64,000 nucleotides of DNA, taken from the NCBI GenBank assembly GCA_002179805.1, contig NAVB01000157.1:1-64000 (forward strand), written 5' to 3'. The stretch's first letter is position 1, and each line of letters begins with the position of its first letter. The position numbers were made by a program, and so were the translations under genes. This DNA is from Acanthamoeba lenticulata. Taxonomy: Eukaryota > Discosea > Longamoebia > Acanthamoebidae. Of the stretch, positions 53,129-64,000 are shown piece by piece. A model generated the notes under the pieces. That model searched no databases and was not told where the DNA came from. It saw nothing but the letters and a program-made list of their open reading frames with translations.

Positions 53129-56100
53129 TCAAACGGTGATGGCGGCTTCTTTTTCTTCTTCCGGAGCGATGCGCAAGTGGCCTGTCTGGGGGTCACGCGA
53201 GAGGTCGAGGATGCGGTCAAACTCGCCTTGAACCGATGGATCGTGGTCGATGACCAGCACCGTCTCCTTCCCCAGCCGTCGCAGCACTTCGCACACGAGC
53301 GGCTGCCCAGTGCAAATAAACGTAGAAATGAATATTAAAAAGAGAAATGAGCAACCAGAAGATCTAGGAGATGAATGAGAAATGGGGCAACCTTGGTGGC
53401 GGGGTCGAGATGGGTGGTCATCTCGTCCACAATCAAGAACGGGATGCGGACGCCGCTTCGATTGAACACCATCTCGCTCAGAGCAAACTGAACACATATT
53501 GCAAAAATACATGATATAAGTAATTCAAAAAACAAATGAGCAATAGTAAAATAAATTGAAAATTAGTGGTGGCCGTACCGGGGAGAAGGCAAGTTCGGCG
53601 CAGCGTCGTTGCCCGCCGGACAGCTGCGTGAAGGAGCGGGGCCGCAGCTTGCCGGTCACCTGGTCAAACTCGTGGAAGTCGATCTGCAGATCGTCGCCCT
53701 CCATCGACAGCGTGCAGTTCACTTTGCCCTGCAGCAGGATCGACAGGAAACTGTCGCAGGCCACAAAAAGCCCTCGTGTGAGATATAGAGCATTTCATTT
53801 AAATAATATGATAGAAAAAAGAATAGAAAAAAGAACGCGCACGTACTGGTTGGCGTAGTCCTCGAGCTCGTGCAGAACAGCGCTGAGGGCGGTCACGGGG
53901 ATGCCCTTGGGCCCGAAGCCCGTGTCCCAGAACTCGGCCACGCGGAGCTGCTGCTCGGTGCTGCCCAGAGCGGCCTGGGCCCGTGTTTGTGTGCGTGTGT
54001 GTGCGTCTGGAGTCAGTGCGCCACCAGCAGAGATGATGACGTTGAGGTTCACCTTGATGTCCCGGATGGACTGCAGGAGGGCCTGCACCTGCGCGTCCTT
54101 CTCGGCCTTCTTCTCCTCGAACGGATTCTTGGCTGCCGAGGATCGCACAATACGGCTGACGTCAGCTGTGCTCTTAAAGACCAAAAGTGTGGTCAAGGCT
54201 CGTCACGCACCTGACTTGAGCTTGGCGACCTGGGCCAGGGCGTCGCTCAGCGCGCGCTCGACATTCTTGCGGTTGTTGCGCATGTTGGCGGCGATGGTGA
54301 GCTTCTCCGCGCACTCGGTGGACTGACAGTGGAGCTGCTCGAGCTCGCGCTCCTTGCTCTGCCGCTGCTCGGCAAAGTCGCGCTTCTCGGCCTCGAGCGC
54401 GCCCTCCAGCGTGCGGCGCTCGTCCAGGAGGCGCCCGAGCAGCGCGCTCCGCTCCTCGACTTTGGCCCGCAGGTCGGCCACGAGCCGCTCCTTGATCTCG
54501 CCCGAGATGGGCTGCCCGCACGTGTTGCACGTGTCTGCGGCCGTCGCTGCATTCTTCACATTCTTCAACACGTTTCGATCAAAAAACGAGCAAAATAAGT
54601 GGTCCAATGGCGAGAAAGAGAGGAGCATAAGCGCGAGCAAAGGGTACGATGACGGTGGCAGCGCCGGCCGAGGTGTGTCGGCGATGAATCTCATCTTCCA
54701 TCTTCTTCTTCTCCTTCTCGTTGACGGCCTGCTCGGCCTGCAGCTGGCCCAGCCTACGCACCACTCGCGCGTGAGCTTCTTTATTTATTCTATATTTCTT
54801 TCATTATTTCTTCCTTTGTTGGTTGGTTGGGGGAGAAGGCACGAACCGCTTGGCGAGGTCGCTCGTGGCGGTCTGGTGCTTGGCCGCGGCGAGGCTCATG
54901 GCCTTGTTCAAGAGGCCGATGGACGTCTGCACCTGCTGCTTCTTGTTGGTCCACTCCTTCTCCTCCTTGCCCTCCATCCTGCAGGAGAGCATGATCAGCT
55001 TTCATCATCATCTTCATCTTCTTCCAAGGGCCCTCCCTCGGTGGTCATCGTTCATGGCCACGCGAGGAGGGAATGATGCGCCGTACAGGTTGTAGCCGTC
55101 CAACTGCTGCCGAAGCTCGGCCGCTTTGGCGTCAGCCGCCTCGGCCGCCTTCCGGTTCTCGTCGGCCCACGTCCGGGCCTGCTCGTCGTAGTCGATCTGC
55201 GGCCCGACCCAGCAGGGGACGTGAGTGGCTCCGGTCCAGAGCCAAAGAGAATAGAGAGAGGACGAGGAAGGCCGCACTTGGGTCCAGGTGTCGTGCGAGG
55301 ACGTGGCGCGGGCGAGTTCGAGCTTGGCCCGCTCCAGCTCGGCCTCGGACCGCTTCTTCTGCTCCTTGGCCATCTTCTGCGCAAGCGCGCACGCGCCCAG
55401 ATTGAGGGTCCGCGCCAGTAGCTCCTTCCGCCGCTTGTCGGCGTCCGTCACAAAGTTGGAGACAGCCCCTGCCCCGGGATCAGACGACTGGGTCATGCGC
55501 GCCCACATTCCTCACATTCCTCATGCGTGTCTCGCGCATGCCTCACGGGGAAGGAGGCGAGCAGGGTACCCTGGCCAAGATAGACGCACATGCGCCACAT
55601 GTCAAAGTCGAGCCCGACGATGTTGTTCACCAGCGTCTGCTGGTCCCTCACGCCCTCGGGCTCCTGCACAGGTGAGACGATCAAGCTCATGAGCGTTGAT
55701 GATGATAATGACAACAAGTTGTCATTGGCCTCAAGATGATGATGACGGAGAAGAAGAAGTTACCGCGAGGCCCTCGATCTTGACTTTGGCGCCAGCGCCC
55801 TTTCGCTTGGACCGCGAGATCGCGAGCGGCTTCCCGTCCACCTGCAGGTGCGGTTCAACGCGTTGAAAGTGAAAAAAGGCCTTGGCCGCGAGGCAGCGCG
55901 GGACCCCGGGGGGAGAGATGGAGGCATGGGAGATGGAGGCAGGAGGACCTCGAAGTGGAGCGTGACGGACACTTCCTTGGCCTCGTCGTGGATGACCTCG
56001 TCTCCGCGCAAAGACGCCGCAGCAGCGCCTGATGTGGACCCACGTCACGCCACTCGTGAGTCGTGGCCTTTCCCGGAAATGGAGATCAGCGGGCGCATCG

Positions 56101-58351
56101 GCGCGTGCACGCATGCGGTACCGGGCTTGCGCGGTGTCGTGGTGCCGTAGAGGCACCAGGTGAGCGCGTCCCCGAGCGAGGTCTTGCCCACGCCCATCGG
56201 GCCGCGCAGCAGCGCCATTCCTGCAAAGACGAGTCAGCCAAGGGCCGTGGAGACATGTACGCATTGGAGACGGAACCGGACCGGTGGATTGGAAGTCGAG
56301 GTCCACTCGGCCGCGAATGGCGCAAAAGTCCTCGACCGCGAGGCTCTTGAAGGAGACCACCTTGCCCAGCGGCCGGATGGCGTTGGGCTGGTGGGCCACT
56401 TCGGACAGCGCCCTGCGTGCAAACTCGACCAGCGACGCGCGGTCCGGAGGGCTCGGGCCTGCCGCTGCCTCGCCCGAGGCGCCGCCTCGGGCATAGATGT
56501 CGACATACTCGTGCACAAAGTGGTCCAGCATGTGCGATGAATAGCCCTCAGCCGCGGCTGCGGCGGCCTTCTCGGTCGTGGCTTCGAACTCGGCGCCCGG
56601 GGCCACGGCTGGGCCGTCGCCGGCGGCGCGGTCGACCGGGACCGGGCCGTCGCGGCGCTTGATGATGCGACGGAGGAGGACCTCCTTCTCGGTCAGCTGG
56701 GCCATCGCCTGCTCGAACTCGTCGGTGCGCATGTCCTCGTGCGAGCTCGTCACCTGTGTTGGCCATCACAACACGTCAACTTGCGTTCGCCCAAGCCAAG
56801 TAAAGGAGAGGTGAGGCGACCTCGACGATGTCGTGCGGGCGCACGAGCTCGGAAGGACGTTCCGCGCCGGCCGTTGCCGGCGACGGCTGCTTGGCCTCGG
56901 AAAGGCCAGCAAAGTCGGCCGGAAAGGCGAAGCGCCAGTGCTTGGGCATCTGCTCAAAGTTGACGAAGCGCGGGACGATGTCCGCCGACGAGACCACCGC
57001 GGCGCCGTGCGGCTGAACACGAGAAACCGCGAACTCAGACCAAAGCCAAGGCAAGGGCCCGGCTGGCGGGACAGAGAAAAGACTAACGCGGTGCGTACGT
57101 CGTTCATCTCGCCAAAGTTCTGCTCAAAGGGGCTGCCGATGTACCATATGCGGTCCCCTGATCATCCAACGGTGAACAAAAAGGGCGTTCGTTGTGGTGA
57201 AGAATGTGAAGCACGCACCTATGAGCTGCCGCTTGTGGTAGTGCCCCACGTAGCATGCTCGCGCCACCTGCTCGATCTGTGCCCTGCACGTATTCGTAAA
57301 TAAATATATATGAAAAGAAAAAGATATATCTTAAATCTTTGAAATAACAAATAAACAAATACCTCGAGATGCGTCCGGCGGCGAGGTGGCCGCCGTTGGC
57401 CACAGCCCCGCCGACCTCTGCGTGCGCAAAGATGGTCCAGCCTGTGCGAAAGAGGGAAAAAGACGATGGCGACCGGTAGTCAGCATACGCCGCGCGCTCC
57501 ATCCAAAGAGAGGAGCAAGGTCCCGTACTTGGAGGCGCGCCTTCAGCGAGCCGCGGCTCGAGGGCCTCTCCGATGTGGGCAAACTGGCTCTGCTGCTCGG
57601 CCGAGTCCTCGCGCCACGGGAGGAAGGCCGTGCGGGTGGCGCGGTCGTAGATGGGCCGCGTGGCGATAGTGATGTTGGGAAAGAGGCCGAACAGGCTGAT
57701 CCCGTGCACGAGGCCGTCCATGCTCACCTGGTCGTGGTTGCCGGGGATGAAGGTGGCCCGCACCCCGGCGTCGCTCCACTTCTGGAACTCGTGCAGCAAA
57801 CTGCAGCAAGACATCATCGTCATCTTCATTGTGGCTGTGCTCAGGTACACCCGGGCTGGCTGGCAGGACGTACCGGTCGACGTGACGGACCTGGAGCGAG
57901 TGACGGTGGTGCCAAAAGTCCCCCAGGAAGACCACCGGGGCGGCCTCGGCTTGCGCCAAATCGCGCACGTGGCCAAGGGCCGCAATGCACCGGTCGATGG
58001 TGGAGGCGCCGACGTGCAAGTCGCTGAAGAGCACGTATTTCCACGGCTCCGCTACCTCCGGAACGCTGCCGTGGCTTCCAGCCTGTTGGCCTGCAGAGTC
58101 CTGGCCAGAGGAGGTGCTCAACCAGCAAGAGCGTGTCTTTTCGTGTGCCTGCCGCCAGGACTCAGTGACTGACGCGTGTGCCGTAGGCAGACACCCACGT
58201 AACGGCAGCGCTACTCGCGAGTGAGTAAATACGGAAAGCTCGGCACAAGCAACACAAGAAGAAAGAGAATACCGCGAGGAAATGAGGCACATGACGAAGA
58301 GCCAAAGATCCACACAGGGTTGTGTGCACGCATCTTCCATCTCGTAGCCAT
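53129..58351 (-). CDS. Fused Mre11/SbcD-like nuclease and Rad50/SbcC-like ATPase
   Basis: One continuous gene model encodes both halves of an MR/SbcCD-type DNA double-strand-end nuclease. The N-terminal ~60 residues are Arg/Ser-rich and presequence-like (MATRWKMRAHNPVWIFGSSS). The metallophosphatase part has YVLFSDLHVGAS (D-x-H), VVFLGDFWHHR, TFIPGNHDQVSMDG, IFAHAEVGGAVANGGH, CYVGHYHKRQLI and IWYIGSPFEQNFGEMND. Splicing at 56820-56754 joins PHDIVE to VTSSHEDMRTDEFEQ in frame. The ATPase part has Walker A GPMGVGKTSLGDALTWCLYG, coiled coils, the zinc hook DTCNTCGQPISGE, signature QLSGGQRRCAEL, Walker B PFLIVDEMTTHLD and the H-loop VLVIDHD. All catalytic motifs of both enzymes are intact. Organelle targeting is inferred from the N-terminus. 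About 18-20 exons; a few joins in the coiled coil are approximate. Confidence 0.75.
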
Positions 58352-58539
58352 CTTGGCGCGTAGAAAGAAATTGCTGCCAATAGAAGAAAACGCGGGAAAG
58401 TACGAGCATTTTTGAAATTCTGAGCAGGGCTTGCCACCAGACGAAGGAGGCAAATCGCCGGTGTTGGGCTTCTCATCAGGACAACAGCTCTCTACTATTA
58501 TTTTTCGGCCCCGACGACCTGTCTTTTCCACTTTGACCA

Positions 58540-59701
58540 TGCACCCAACAACTATCCCCTTGTTGATGATGACCCTGCTGCTCGCAAGCGGCACCGATGG
58601 GCGCTGTCTTCTGCCCGCCTCCTCTGTCTTCAACAAGGACATATCACGTGCCTCTCTTGATCCCCATTCGAATGCCACCATCGCGTGGATGGCCAGCTTC
58701 AATAACGGGAACTTCTACACAAACGGCTTCCAGGTGGACTTCTCCTTCCATGTCCTCACGCGGGATGACTCACCCTTAGCCACCTGACCCAGTCCAGCGG
58801 CTACTACACCCCTGGCTGCTACGACGTACTCATTCCTATGCGCTTCGGCATGTCATCATTTGATGCTTGTTGTTGGTTTAATAATGGACGCCATTGGCAG
58901 ATTCACTGCTTCCCGTTGCCAAAGACTGGAGCTGTGGAAGGCCAGACCAATTACTCATGTAATGTTGAAGAAGACGACTGCCACTTAATAGTGCTCCTAC
59001 CCAACGTCCAAGATGGAAGTGCCTCTCCTGATTGCTCCAAGATCATGGAAAAGACCAAAACTCAGTTCCTACATGATGCACAGTGGTCCAGTCGGGCTGT
59101 GCGGTAGTGTGGAACATGACCAAGGACTACCCGGCCAGCCTGCGCGGCGACTACTGCACCAGCTGCGACGCTGCTGGCTTTCCCATAGCGCCACTGCTCT
59201 TCACCCCTGAGGAGGTGGTCCATGATCAGCTGATTGATCACACCAGAAATGTATCTTGACCAGGCAGTGTCATGATTGTGATTGGGCGGCTCACCTACCA
59301 CCCATGCACCATCAGGCTTATCTTGCCCAATGAATGGATGCAGCGTGGGTTCGTCCACCCTCCCACGGGACGAGGCAGCCGCCCAGTTCGACCAACGCCG
59401 CCGCGCCCTACTAGAGGTGGGCCACTCTTGTCCATCAAAATGCTCAACCGTATGTCTTGAGGGCCTTAGCCACGACCTGCGCGCCAGCGCTGAAGTGGGA
59501 GATGTCCACTCCGGCCTTGAGGCGGAACCGCATCCCATACTGGGAGTGATATGTTCTCCCCGTACAAGTCGACAGTTAATTCGACTCGTCTTCGCGAACC
59601 TCAAGGTTCGGCGTTGGCGTTTGCTTGATCAGAATGCAACACTCACCCTCGCCACAGGTGACTGACTTTGAAGTTGTATCGCCTGAGACGTTGCGGAAGT
59701 A
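58540..59701 (+). pseudogene. Secreted-protein pseudogene with internal micro-inversion
   Basis: The start has a signal peptide (MHPTTIPLLMMTLLLASGTD) and then VFNKDISRASLDPHSNA. The reading then passes through different frames: SSGYYTPGCYDVLIPM, VWNMTKDYPASLRGDYCTSC, DAAGFPIAPLLFTPEEVV, and LILPNEWMQRGFVHP. It finishes VTDFEVVSPETLRK at 59701. These segments follow, in order, a family of secreted proteins known from bacteria and fungi (motifs DAAGFPI-P-LF--DEV, ILPN-----YVHPATH, P-GARFRLKA, YGM-LAD, DFEVV). The missing block is present on the minus strand: YGMRFRLKAGVDISHFSAGA with QVVAKALKTYG, at about 59545-59440. At least three frameshifts and the inversion make it non-functional. I cannot name the family's activity. 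Confidence 0.65.
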
Positions 59702-60306
59702 GATCGAGGGGGTGTGTGCGATCAACTCTGGCGTCACTATCAGCCCTGTTTGACTTTAAATGGTGGCGGTCCAACTGGGGGTGGAGGAAGTGCTGGCGGC
59801 ACTGAGCATGGCGCTTCAGGCTCCATGCGGCCCTGGCTGGCTGCAGTTGTCACATCACGCAGTAGTGCATGATGAGTTTATGTAAACTGCACACCTGCCA
59901 AGCTTGCTGGCCGGTCGACTCGGCACCTAAGTAATTGGAATGTGCTCAAGCCTCTGTTGGAGCTTACGGGTTCTGACATGCACGCGTGCTCACTCCACAC
60001 CATCAATAAAAACGCAAACAAAACACTCCGTTCTGCTCTCGTCTCCTCTATTTAGCGTCCGTTCTGACAGCCTCTGTGTCCGTCTCGTGTGGGCTCACCG
60101 AGCTGAGCTGCTCTAAGTAATTAATTAGCCAATAAATCCGGTTGGTGCAGGCCATAAACTTGCCCAGAAAAAGGGGTGGAGAAACATTGGGGCGCTTCGT
60201 GGAACAGACAGCAGGAGCTCCACGTGAGTCGGTCCGGTCGAACTCGTGGGCGAATGTTATAGAGTCCTCTTTCGATTCTCGTGAAAAACCAGCCTTGTGG
60301 TGGCGT
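59702..60306. other. Intergenic, no gene seen
   Basis: This segment lies between the pseudogene and the LicD-family gene. No protein-like frame or RNA fold was found. Sequence is of mixed composition, with an AT-richer part near 60000-60140 that may hold the promoter of the next gene. Confidence 0.5.
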
Positions 60307-61675
60307 ATGCGGAGTATCAGTCCCCGCAAAGGGGCCATAGCCTTCTTCGCCTTCGTGGGTCCTGCTCTGGTCCTAACCATTGCACTACCCCACCTCTTCC
60401 CTTTCTTCAACACGTTCTCTGCTATTCCTGGTCACCTTATAAGCGACACTTCCACGGCCGTCCCTGCCGCAGCTCACTCTTTTCCACACAACTCCGCCAG
60501 CGCCAGCAGCGAGGGCCTCATCGCGTATGAATACTATTTCAGCCCAGGGACCTATGTTGTTGGCCCAGAGGAACCAGCAGAAAGTCCCGCTGGACGCTTC
60601 ATCAATGCTCGAGGGTGCGTGGCTTCCTTCTGGACCTACTTCCCTCTACTTCTTCTTCACTCTCACCATTCCTTGCAACCAACGTTGGTTGACAGGTGGC
60701 CCTCACCTGCGGTTGCTGCTCGGGCAAGACAGCTGCTGGCCACTGTTGACGCCTGCCTGGTGCACGCTGGGATAGAGTATGTGGTCAGTGATGGCAGCCT
60801 CGTCGGCCTGTGCCGCGGCCATGACGGCGGCTTCATCCCATGGGACGACGACATCGACATCATGGTCCCCGCCGATCACTTTGCGCGACTCAAGACCTCG
60901 CCAGAGCTACAAAACCTGTTCCTCCAACGAGGCATCACCTTGGTGGAAGTGGTTGAGCACGCCATGTACAAGGTAGACACCAACACGCCTCCTCAACCCT
61001 TCTCTCCTCGGCGAGCTGACCAGGCCGGGGCTGCAGCTGTTCTTCACAGGAGCGCCAAGGGCCGGCAATCGACCGTGGGGCTACCCGTTCATTGATGTGT
61101 TTGTGTTTCACGTGGATCCGACCAGCAAGATGGCCACGAGCATCACCAGCCCACACGGGGAGAAGTCCACCGTCCCACTCGATGTACGTACGTGTGTGTG
61201 GTTGCCCGTTGCTCGGAGGCTCGCGCGTGATCTCGTGTGCGCTCACACCGTGACGCCTGTGCACCAGGACCTCTTGCCCTCGCACCGCGTGCCGTTCGAT
61301 GGCGGCAGGACGGGACGCGGGGCAGATGGAACCGGGCCAGAGCTGCCGCCGTTCGAGGTACAGGTCCCGCGGCGCGCGGGCGCGTTCCTGGACCAGCGCC
61401 TCCCCGGCTGGCGGCGATGGTGCGTCGTGAACGCGTGGAGCCATTCGCGCGAGGACTGGGAACCGGCGGCGGCAGCGGCGGATGGCCGCTTCTTCTTCAG
61501 CGTCCAAGGGCGATGCGACGACCTGATGCGCGTGCGTGGGCTCACCATGCCCTCCCGCTTTGTTGTCGACCGTCGATGCCCTTCGGCCTCGGCCAACTGC
61601 GAGCTCGCCCCTCCGCCACCACTCAGCTCAGAGGACGAATTAAATATTGATAACAATAATAATAAAACAAAATAA
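60307..61675 (+). CDS. LicD/fukutin-family type II membrane protein
   Basis: A short basic N-terminus (MRSISPRKG) precedes a signal anchor (AIAFFAFVGPALVLTIALPH). After a Ser/Ala stem comes the LicD nucleotidyltransferase-like core: RQLLATVDACLVHAGIEYVV, SDGSLVGLCRGHDGGFIPWD and DDIDIMVP, the GS-LG-xRH-GFIPWDDDID signature with the metal-binding Asp residues. It continues LQLFFTGAPRAGNRPWGYPF with IDVFVFHVD. LicD-type enzymes transfer phosphocholine, and fukutin relatives transfer ribitol phosphate, to glycans in the Golgi. The exact donor here is unknown. Four exons, with joins ARG|W near 60616/60696, YK|LTRP near 60970 and PLD|DLLP near 61181/61268. It ends at TAA 61673-61675, 33 bp from the convergent next gene. 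Confidence 0.75.
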
Positions 61676-61708
61676 AAAATACATGATTAAAATAGTGTTT
61701 AAAATCTC

Positions 61709-62817
61709 TTAAGAGAGGCCCAACGCGCTGAGGTCCATGGCGAGGGCTTCGATGGGCGCCTGGAGCCTGGCCCAATGCTCGAACAGCGGCATCGCCCGGA
61801 AGATCTGCTCCACCAGCTCTCGAGCTCCTCCTCGCTCGCTGTCCTGTGCACGTTGTCAGTGCCGCGCGGCCTGGGCCCAGGCTCGAAGAAAGGGAAGAAG
61901 AACTGCACCCGCGAGGCAACCTGCAAGGCCCGGAAGGTGGTATCGATGATGTAGACGTGCTGCGCCTTGCCCATCGCCGACGAGGAGGGCCGATACCTGC
62001 CCTCAAGCATGATGGTGTTGTATGTGAGGAGGAGGACGACGACGACGACGAGAAAGACGTCACGTCCATGGGCACGTGAGCCGTGGTATGTACGTGGTGG
62101 GCGGCAGGCCGAGTTGCGTCAGGCTGGTCCTGTCCAGGCGCCCGCTTGGCGAACGATCGAGCTTGAGCACCTGCGGGCCTGCTCCCGCCTCGCCCGCATT
62201 GGTTGGGATCATGTGGGTTGGGGGGGAGACACAGGCAGAGCAGCAGTCCACGTACCGACCCCAAACGCCAGCGTCCACTCGGGCGTGTGCCCAGGCGCGG
62301 CTGCGCACAACTCAACTGGTGGGTCAGTTGATCAGCTCGAGGTGGATGAAGAGCAAGAGGCCGTACCGAGGTCGAGGTAGAGCGGCGGGTCCTGCCCGGT
62401 GGCAAAGCTCGTGTAGCGGCAGGGAGAAAGGACGGCCTCCTCGTCGCTCTGCAGCCACTCCTCGAAGCTCTTCCCACTGGCCAGCTCTGGCGCATACCTG
62501 GTTTGTTGTAGGTCCTACAAAGTAGCAGCAAGGACAACGGAGGAGCCGCACCAACGCAGTAGGGACAGCGGAACATGAAGTGGTCGGTCGAGCTGCACCG
62601 CGCTTGCCACTCGCCGCACCTGCCACCCTCTGCCGAGGTAAGTAGAGACAAAGGGAGGAAGGGGAGGGGGGGGGGGCAATAGAAGAGCGCACTTGGCCTG
62701 CAGGGCAGCCTTGCCGCCTTCGCCAGAGGAGAGTGAGAGGTCAACGGTGGCCAAGGGCACCACAAAGAGCTCTCCGCACAGTCCGCACGTGGCCACAACC
62801 GCCAGCTCGCGCCCCAT
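61709..62817 (-). CDS. Protein with two Cys pairs (possible zinc ribbon), function unknown
   Basis: I do not recognise the family. The start reads MGRELAVVATCGLCGELFVV, giving a first Cys-x2-Cys. After an intron, CSSTDHFMFRCPYCVG gives a second, so a four-Cys zinc ribbon is plausible. Then come YAPELASGKSFEEWLQSDEE, LSPCRYTSFATGQDPPLYLD, QVLKLDRSPSGRLDRTSLTQ, and GKAQHVYIIDTTFRALQVAS followed by RVQFFFPFFEPGP. A C-terminal helix reads ELVEQIFRAMPLFEHWARLQ, ending LSALGLS. About seven exons. The repeated 'DTTFRAL-VASRVQF' hydrophobic part might be a protein-interaction surface. The convergent neighbour is the LicD gene. Confidence 0.6.
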
Positions 62818-62894
62818 GCCGAGCTCCTCGCAAAAAGAAAGAGAAATAAATGCTTTTTTTTATTGTTATTTTACATTCGTACGTTCCACGACGA

Positions 62895-64000
62895 TCATCG
62901 AGCAGGGGAGGGACATGGCGCCTGCTGCCTGCCCAAAGCGCACAGGACGATGTTGATCACATTTGGGTCCTTAACTAAGCCCAGGTGATCCACTCCCGGT
63001 ATTGGGTAGAGTGTTCGGCTTCCGGTTCCCGCAGGCAGCCCGTCAGCGAGGGCGCTCTGTCGTGCACATGCGATAGAGCGTAAGAAACTCGAGCGCTCCA
63101 GCGTGTAGCAGAAGCGCTAGACGTACCTCAGCAGGAACTACACCATCGCCGTCGGCGTTGATGAACGAATACGGCGTGCCGTCCTCGCTCAGCTGGGTAG
63201 GGTGGTCGATGGGCTCCGAGAAGACCATGTGGAATGGCGTGTCGACGCCGACACCGAAAATGCCGCGATAGGGGAACGGGTAACGATGCTTGAAGGGCGC
63301 TTGCACGAACCGCCCTACGGTCCGTTGGGCGACGTCCAGCTGTGCCTTCCCAAAGGGCAGCATCACCCGTTCTCCCGTGTGTGGATTGCTGATGGAGAAG
63401 GTCGCAAGGCTCTCGGCGGCGACGTTCACGAACTGCTGGCTCATGGTGACGTTCACCCATTGGCCTGTGGTGGCGTTTCGGTACGCCATTGAAGGTGCGT
63501 TCACCCAACGGTCATCGGCCGCTGGCAGCAGCTCGTAGCTGCTCGGCGAGACAACCTGCAGGACGTGATCTAGTCCCTTCGGTAGCAAGAACGTGGGCAG
63601 CTGCGGTCGGCCCTGCACCACGGTCTCGAGGCTGTCCAAGGGTCAAGTGAGCCCTTCTCCGCACCGCTGTCTGGCCGAGACAAACGACGACATACCCAGC
63701 TCCTGCGGCCCCAAGGAAGGGCGCGGCAATCGCGGTCCAGGAGGCAACAAAGCGAGCAGCGTGCTCGGGGTGTTGAGCCAGGTAGAGCTTCGTGACAATG
63801 TTGCCCATGGAGTGGGCAACCAGGTGGACCTTGTATCCTCCAGATTTGTTGTATGCCCGTTCTACCAGGTCCAGCAGCTGATCGGCGTGAAAGAAGTTGT
63901 GCTCGAACCAGTGGTACGGCAGACCGAACAGCTTGTGGCCGGGCTCGTATCCTTCCTGTTGCAGCGCGTTGATCATGTGCTCGTAGTACTGTATCCCTTC
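62895..64000 (-). CDS. LCAT/phospholipase-like lipase, C-terminal part
   Basis: The 5' end lies beyond the window. The alpha/beta-hydrolase shows KLFGLPYHWFEHNFFHADQL, then the nucleophile elbow VHLVAHSMGNIVTKLYL, SWTAIAAPFLGAAGAG, and SLETVVQGRPQLPTFLLPKG. The acidic residue lies in FINADGDGVVPAE and the catalytic His in PIPGVDHLGLVKDPNVINIV. This Ser-Asp-His order and the wording around each residue match lecithin:cholesterol acyltransferase and related phospholipases. Substrate (acyl transfer to sterol versus phospholipid hydrolysis) cannot be told. At least three exons are visible; the last (about 63056-62895) joins AE|SALADGLPAG in frame. Several NxS/T sites suggest a secreted or lysosomal protein. 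Confidence 0.8.

Noticed and set aside
58211..58702. 163-codon minus frame extending the SbcD-SbcC start upstream
   Set aside because: The extension would cover the start of the + strand secreted-protein pseudogene, and ATG 58351 already yields a presequence-like N-terminus with in-frame splicing.

Overview
This is a gene-dense eukaryotic nuclear window, most probably from Acanthamoeba (A. castellanii-like). Exons are GC-rich and interrupted by many short GT-AG introns, mostly 30-150 nt. Intergenic gaps are short. One gene encodes a three-domain CBM49 lectin of the type known from the Acanthamoeba cyst wall ('Luke' lectins). I read about 29 protein genes, two identical tRNA-Thr(AGU) genes and several decayed gene fragments. 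Gene models were assembled by eye from frame continuity and splice signals, so single exon ends may be off even where the family call is firm.

Left part (1-14.6 kb): 3' end of an organellar leucyl-tRNA synthetase; an AT-rich gap with relics of a nucleoside hydrolase and an RPB2-like gene; tRNA-Thr; a long Rxt3-domain chromatin protein (-); a secreted lysozyme-like protein; a Ubl-WLM-zinc finger protease; and a large LRR protein (-).

Middle (14.6-37 kb): bifunctional FolD, ESCRT-III CHMP2, a PH-CLU-TPR protein (-), a small beta-grasp protein, a calponin-homology protein, a nucleoside hydrolase, the second tRNA-Thr, an EF-hand protein (-), a type II membrane glycosyltransferase-like protein, the cyst-wall lectin (-), mitochondrial cytochrome b5 reductase (-), a bacterial-type dGTPase (-), an F-box/LRR protein (-) and a jacalin-like lectin (-).

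Right part (37-64 kb): a GATA zinc-finger protein (-), metaxin (-), tRNA-splicing endonuclease SEN2, mitoribosomal mL45 (-), COP9 subunit 2, two tandem ferric reductase/NADPH oxidase-like genes (-), a small unknown gene (-), a single gene that fuses an Mre11/SbcD-like nuclease to a Rad50/SbcC-like ATPase (-), a secreted-protein pseudogene carrying an internal micro-inversion, a LicD-family membrane protein, a Cys-pair protein (-) and the 3' part of an LCAT-like lipase (-).

The neighbours do not form one pathway, as expected for a protist chromosome. Recurrent themes are organelle function (LeuRS, metaxin, mL45, CBR, CLU-like and possibly the SbcD-SbcC fusion), protein turnover (CSN2, F-box, WLM protease), and surface or encystment functions (lectin, lysozyme, LicD and glycosyltransferase-like proteins). 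Many genes lie head-to-head with only 79-103 bp between start codons. The most unusual items are the SbcD-SbcC fusion with a presequence-like N-terminus, the micro-inverted pseudogene, and the relic fragments at 1.1-1.9 kb.
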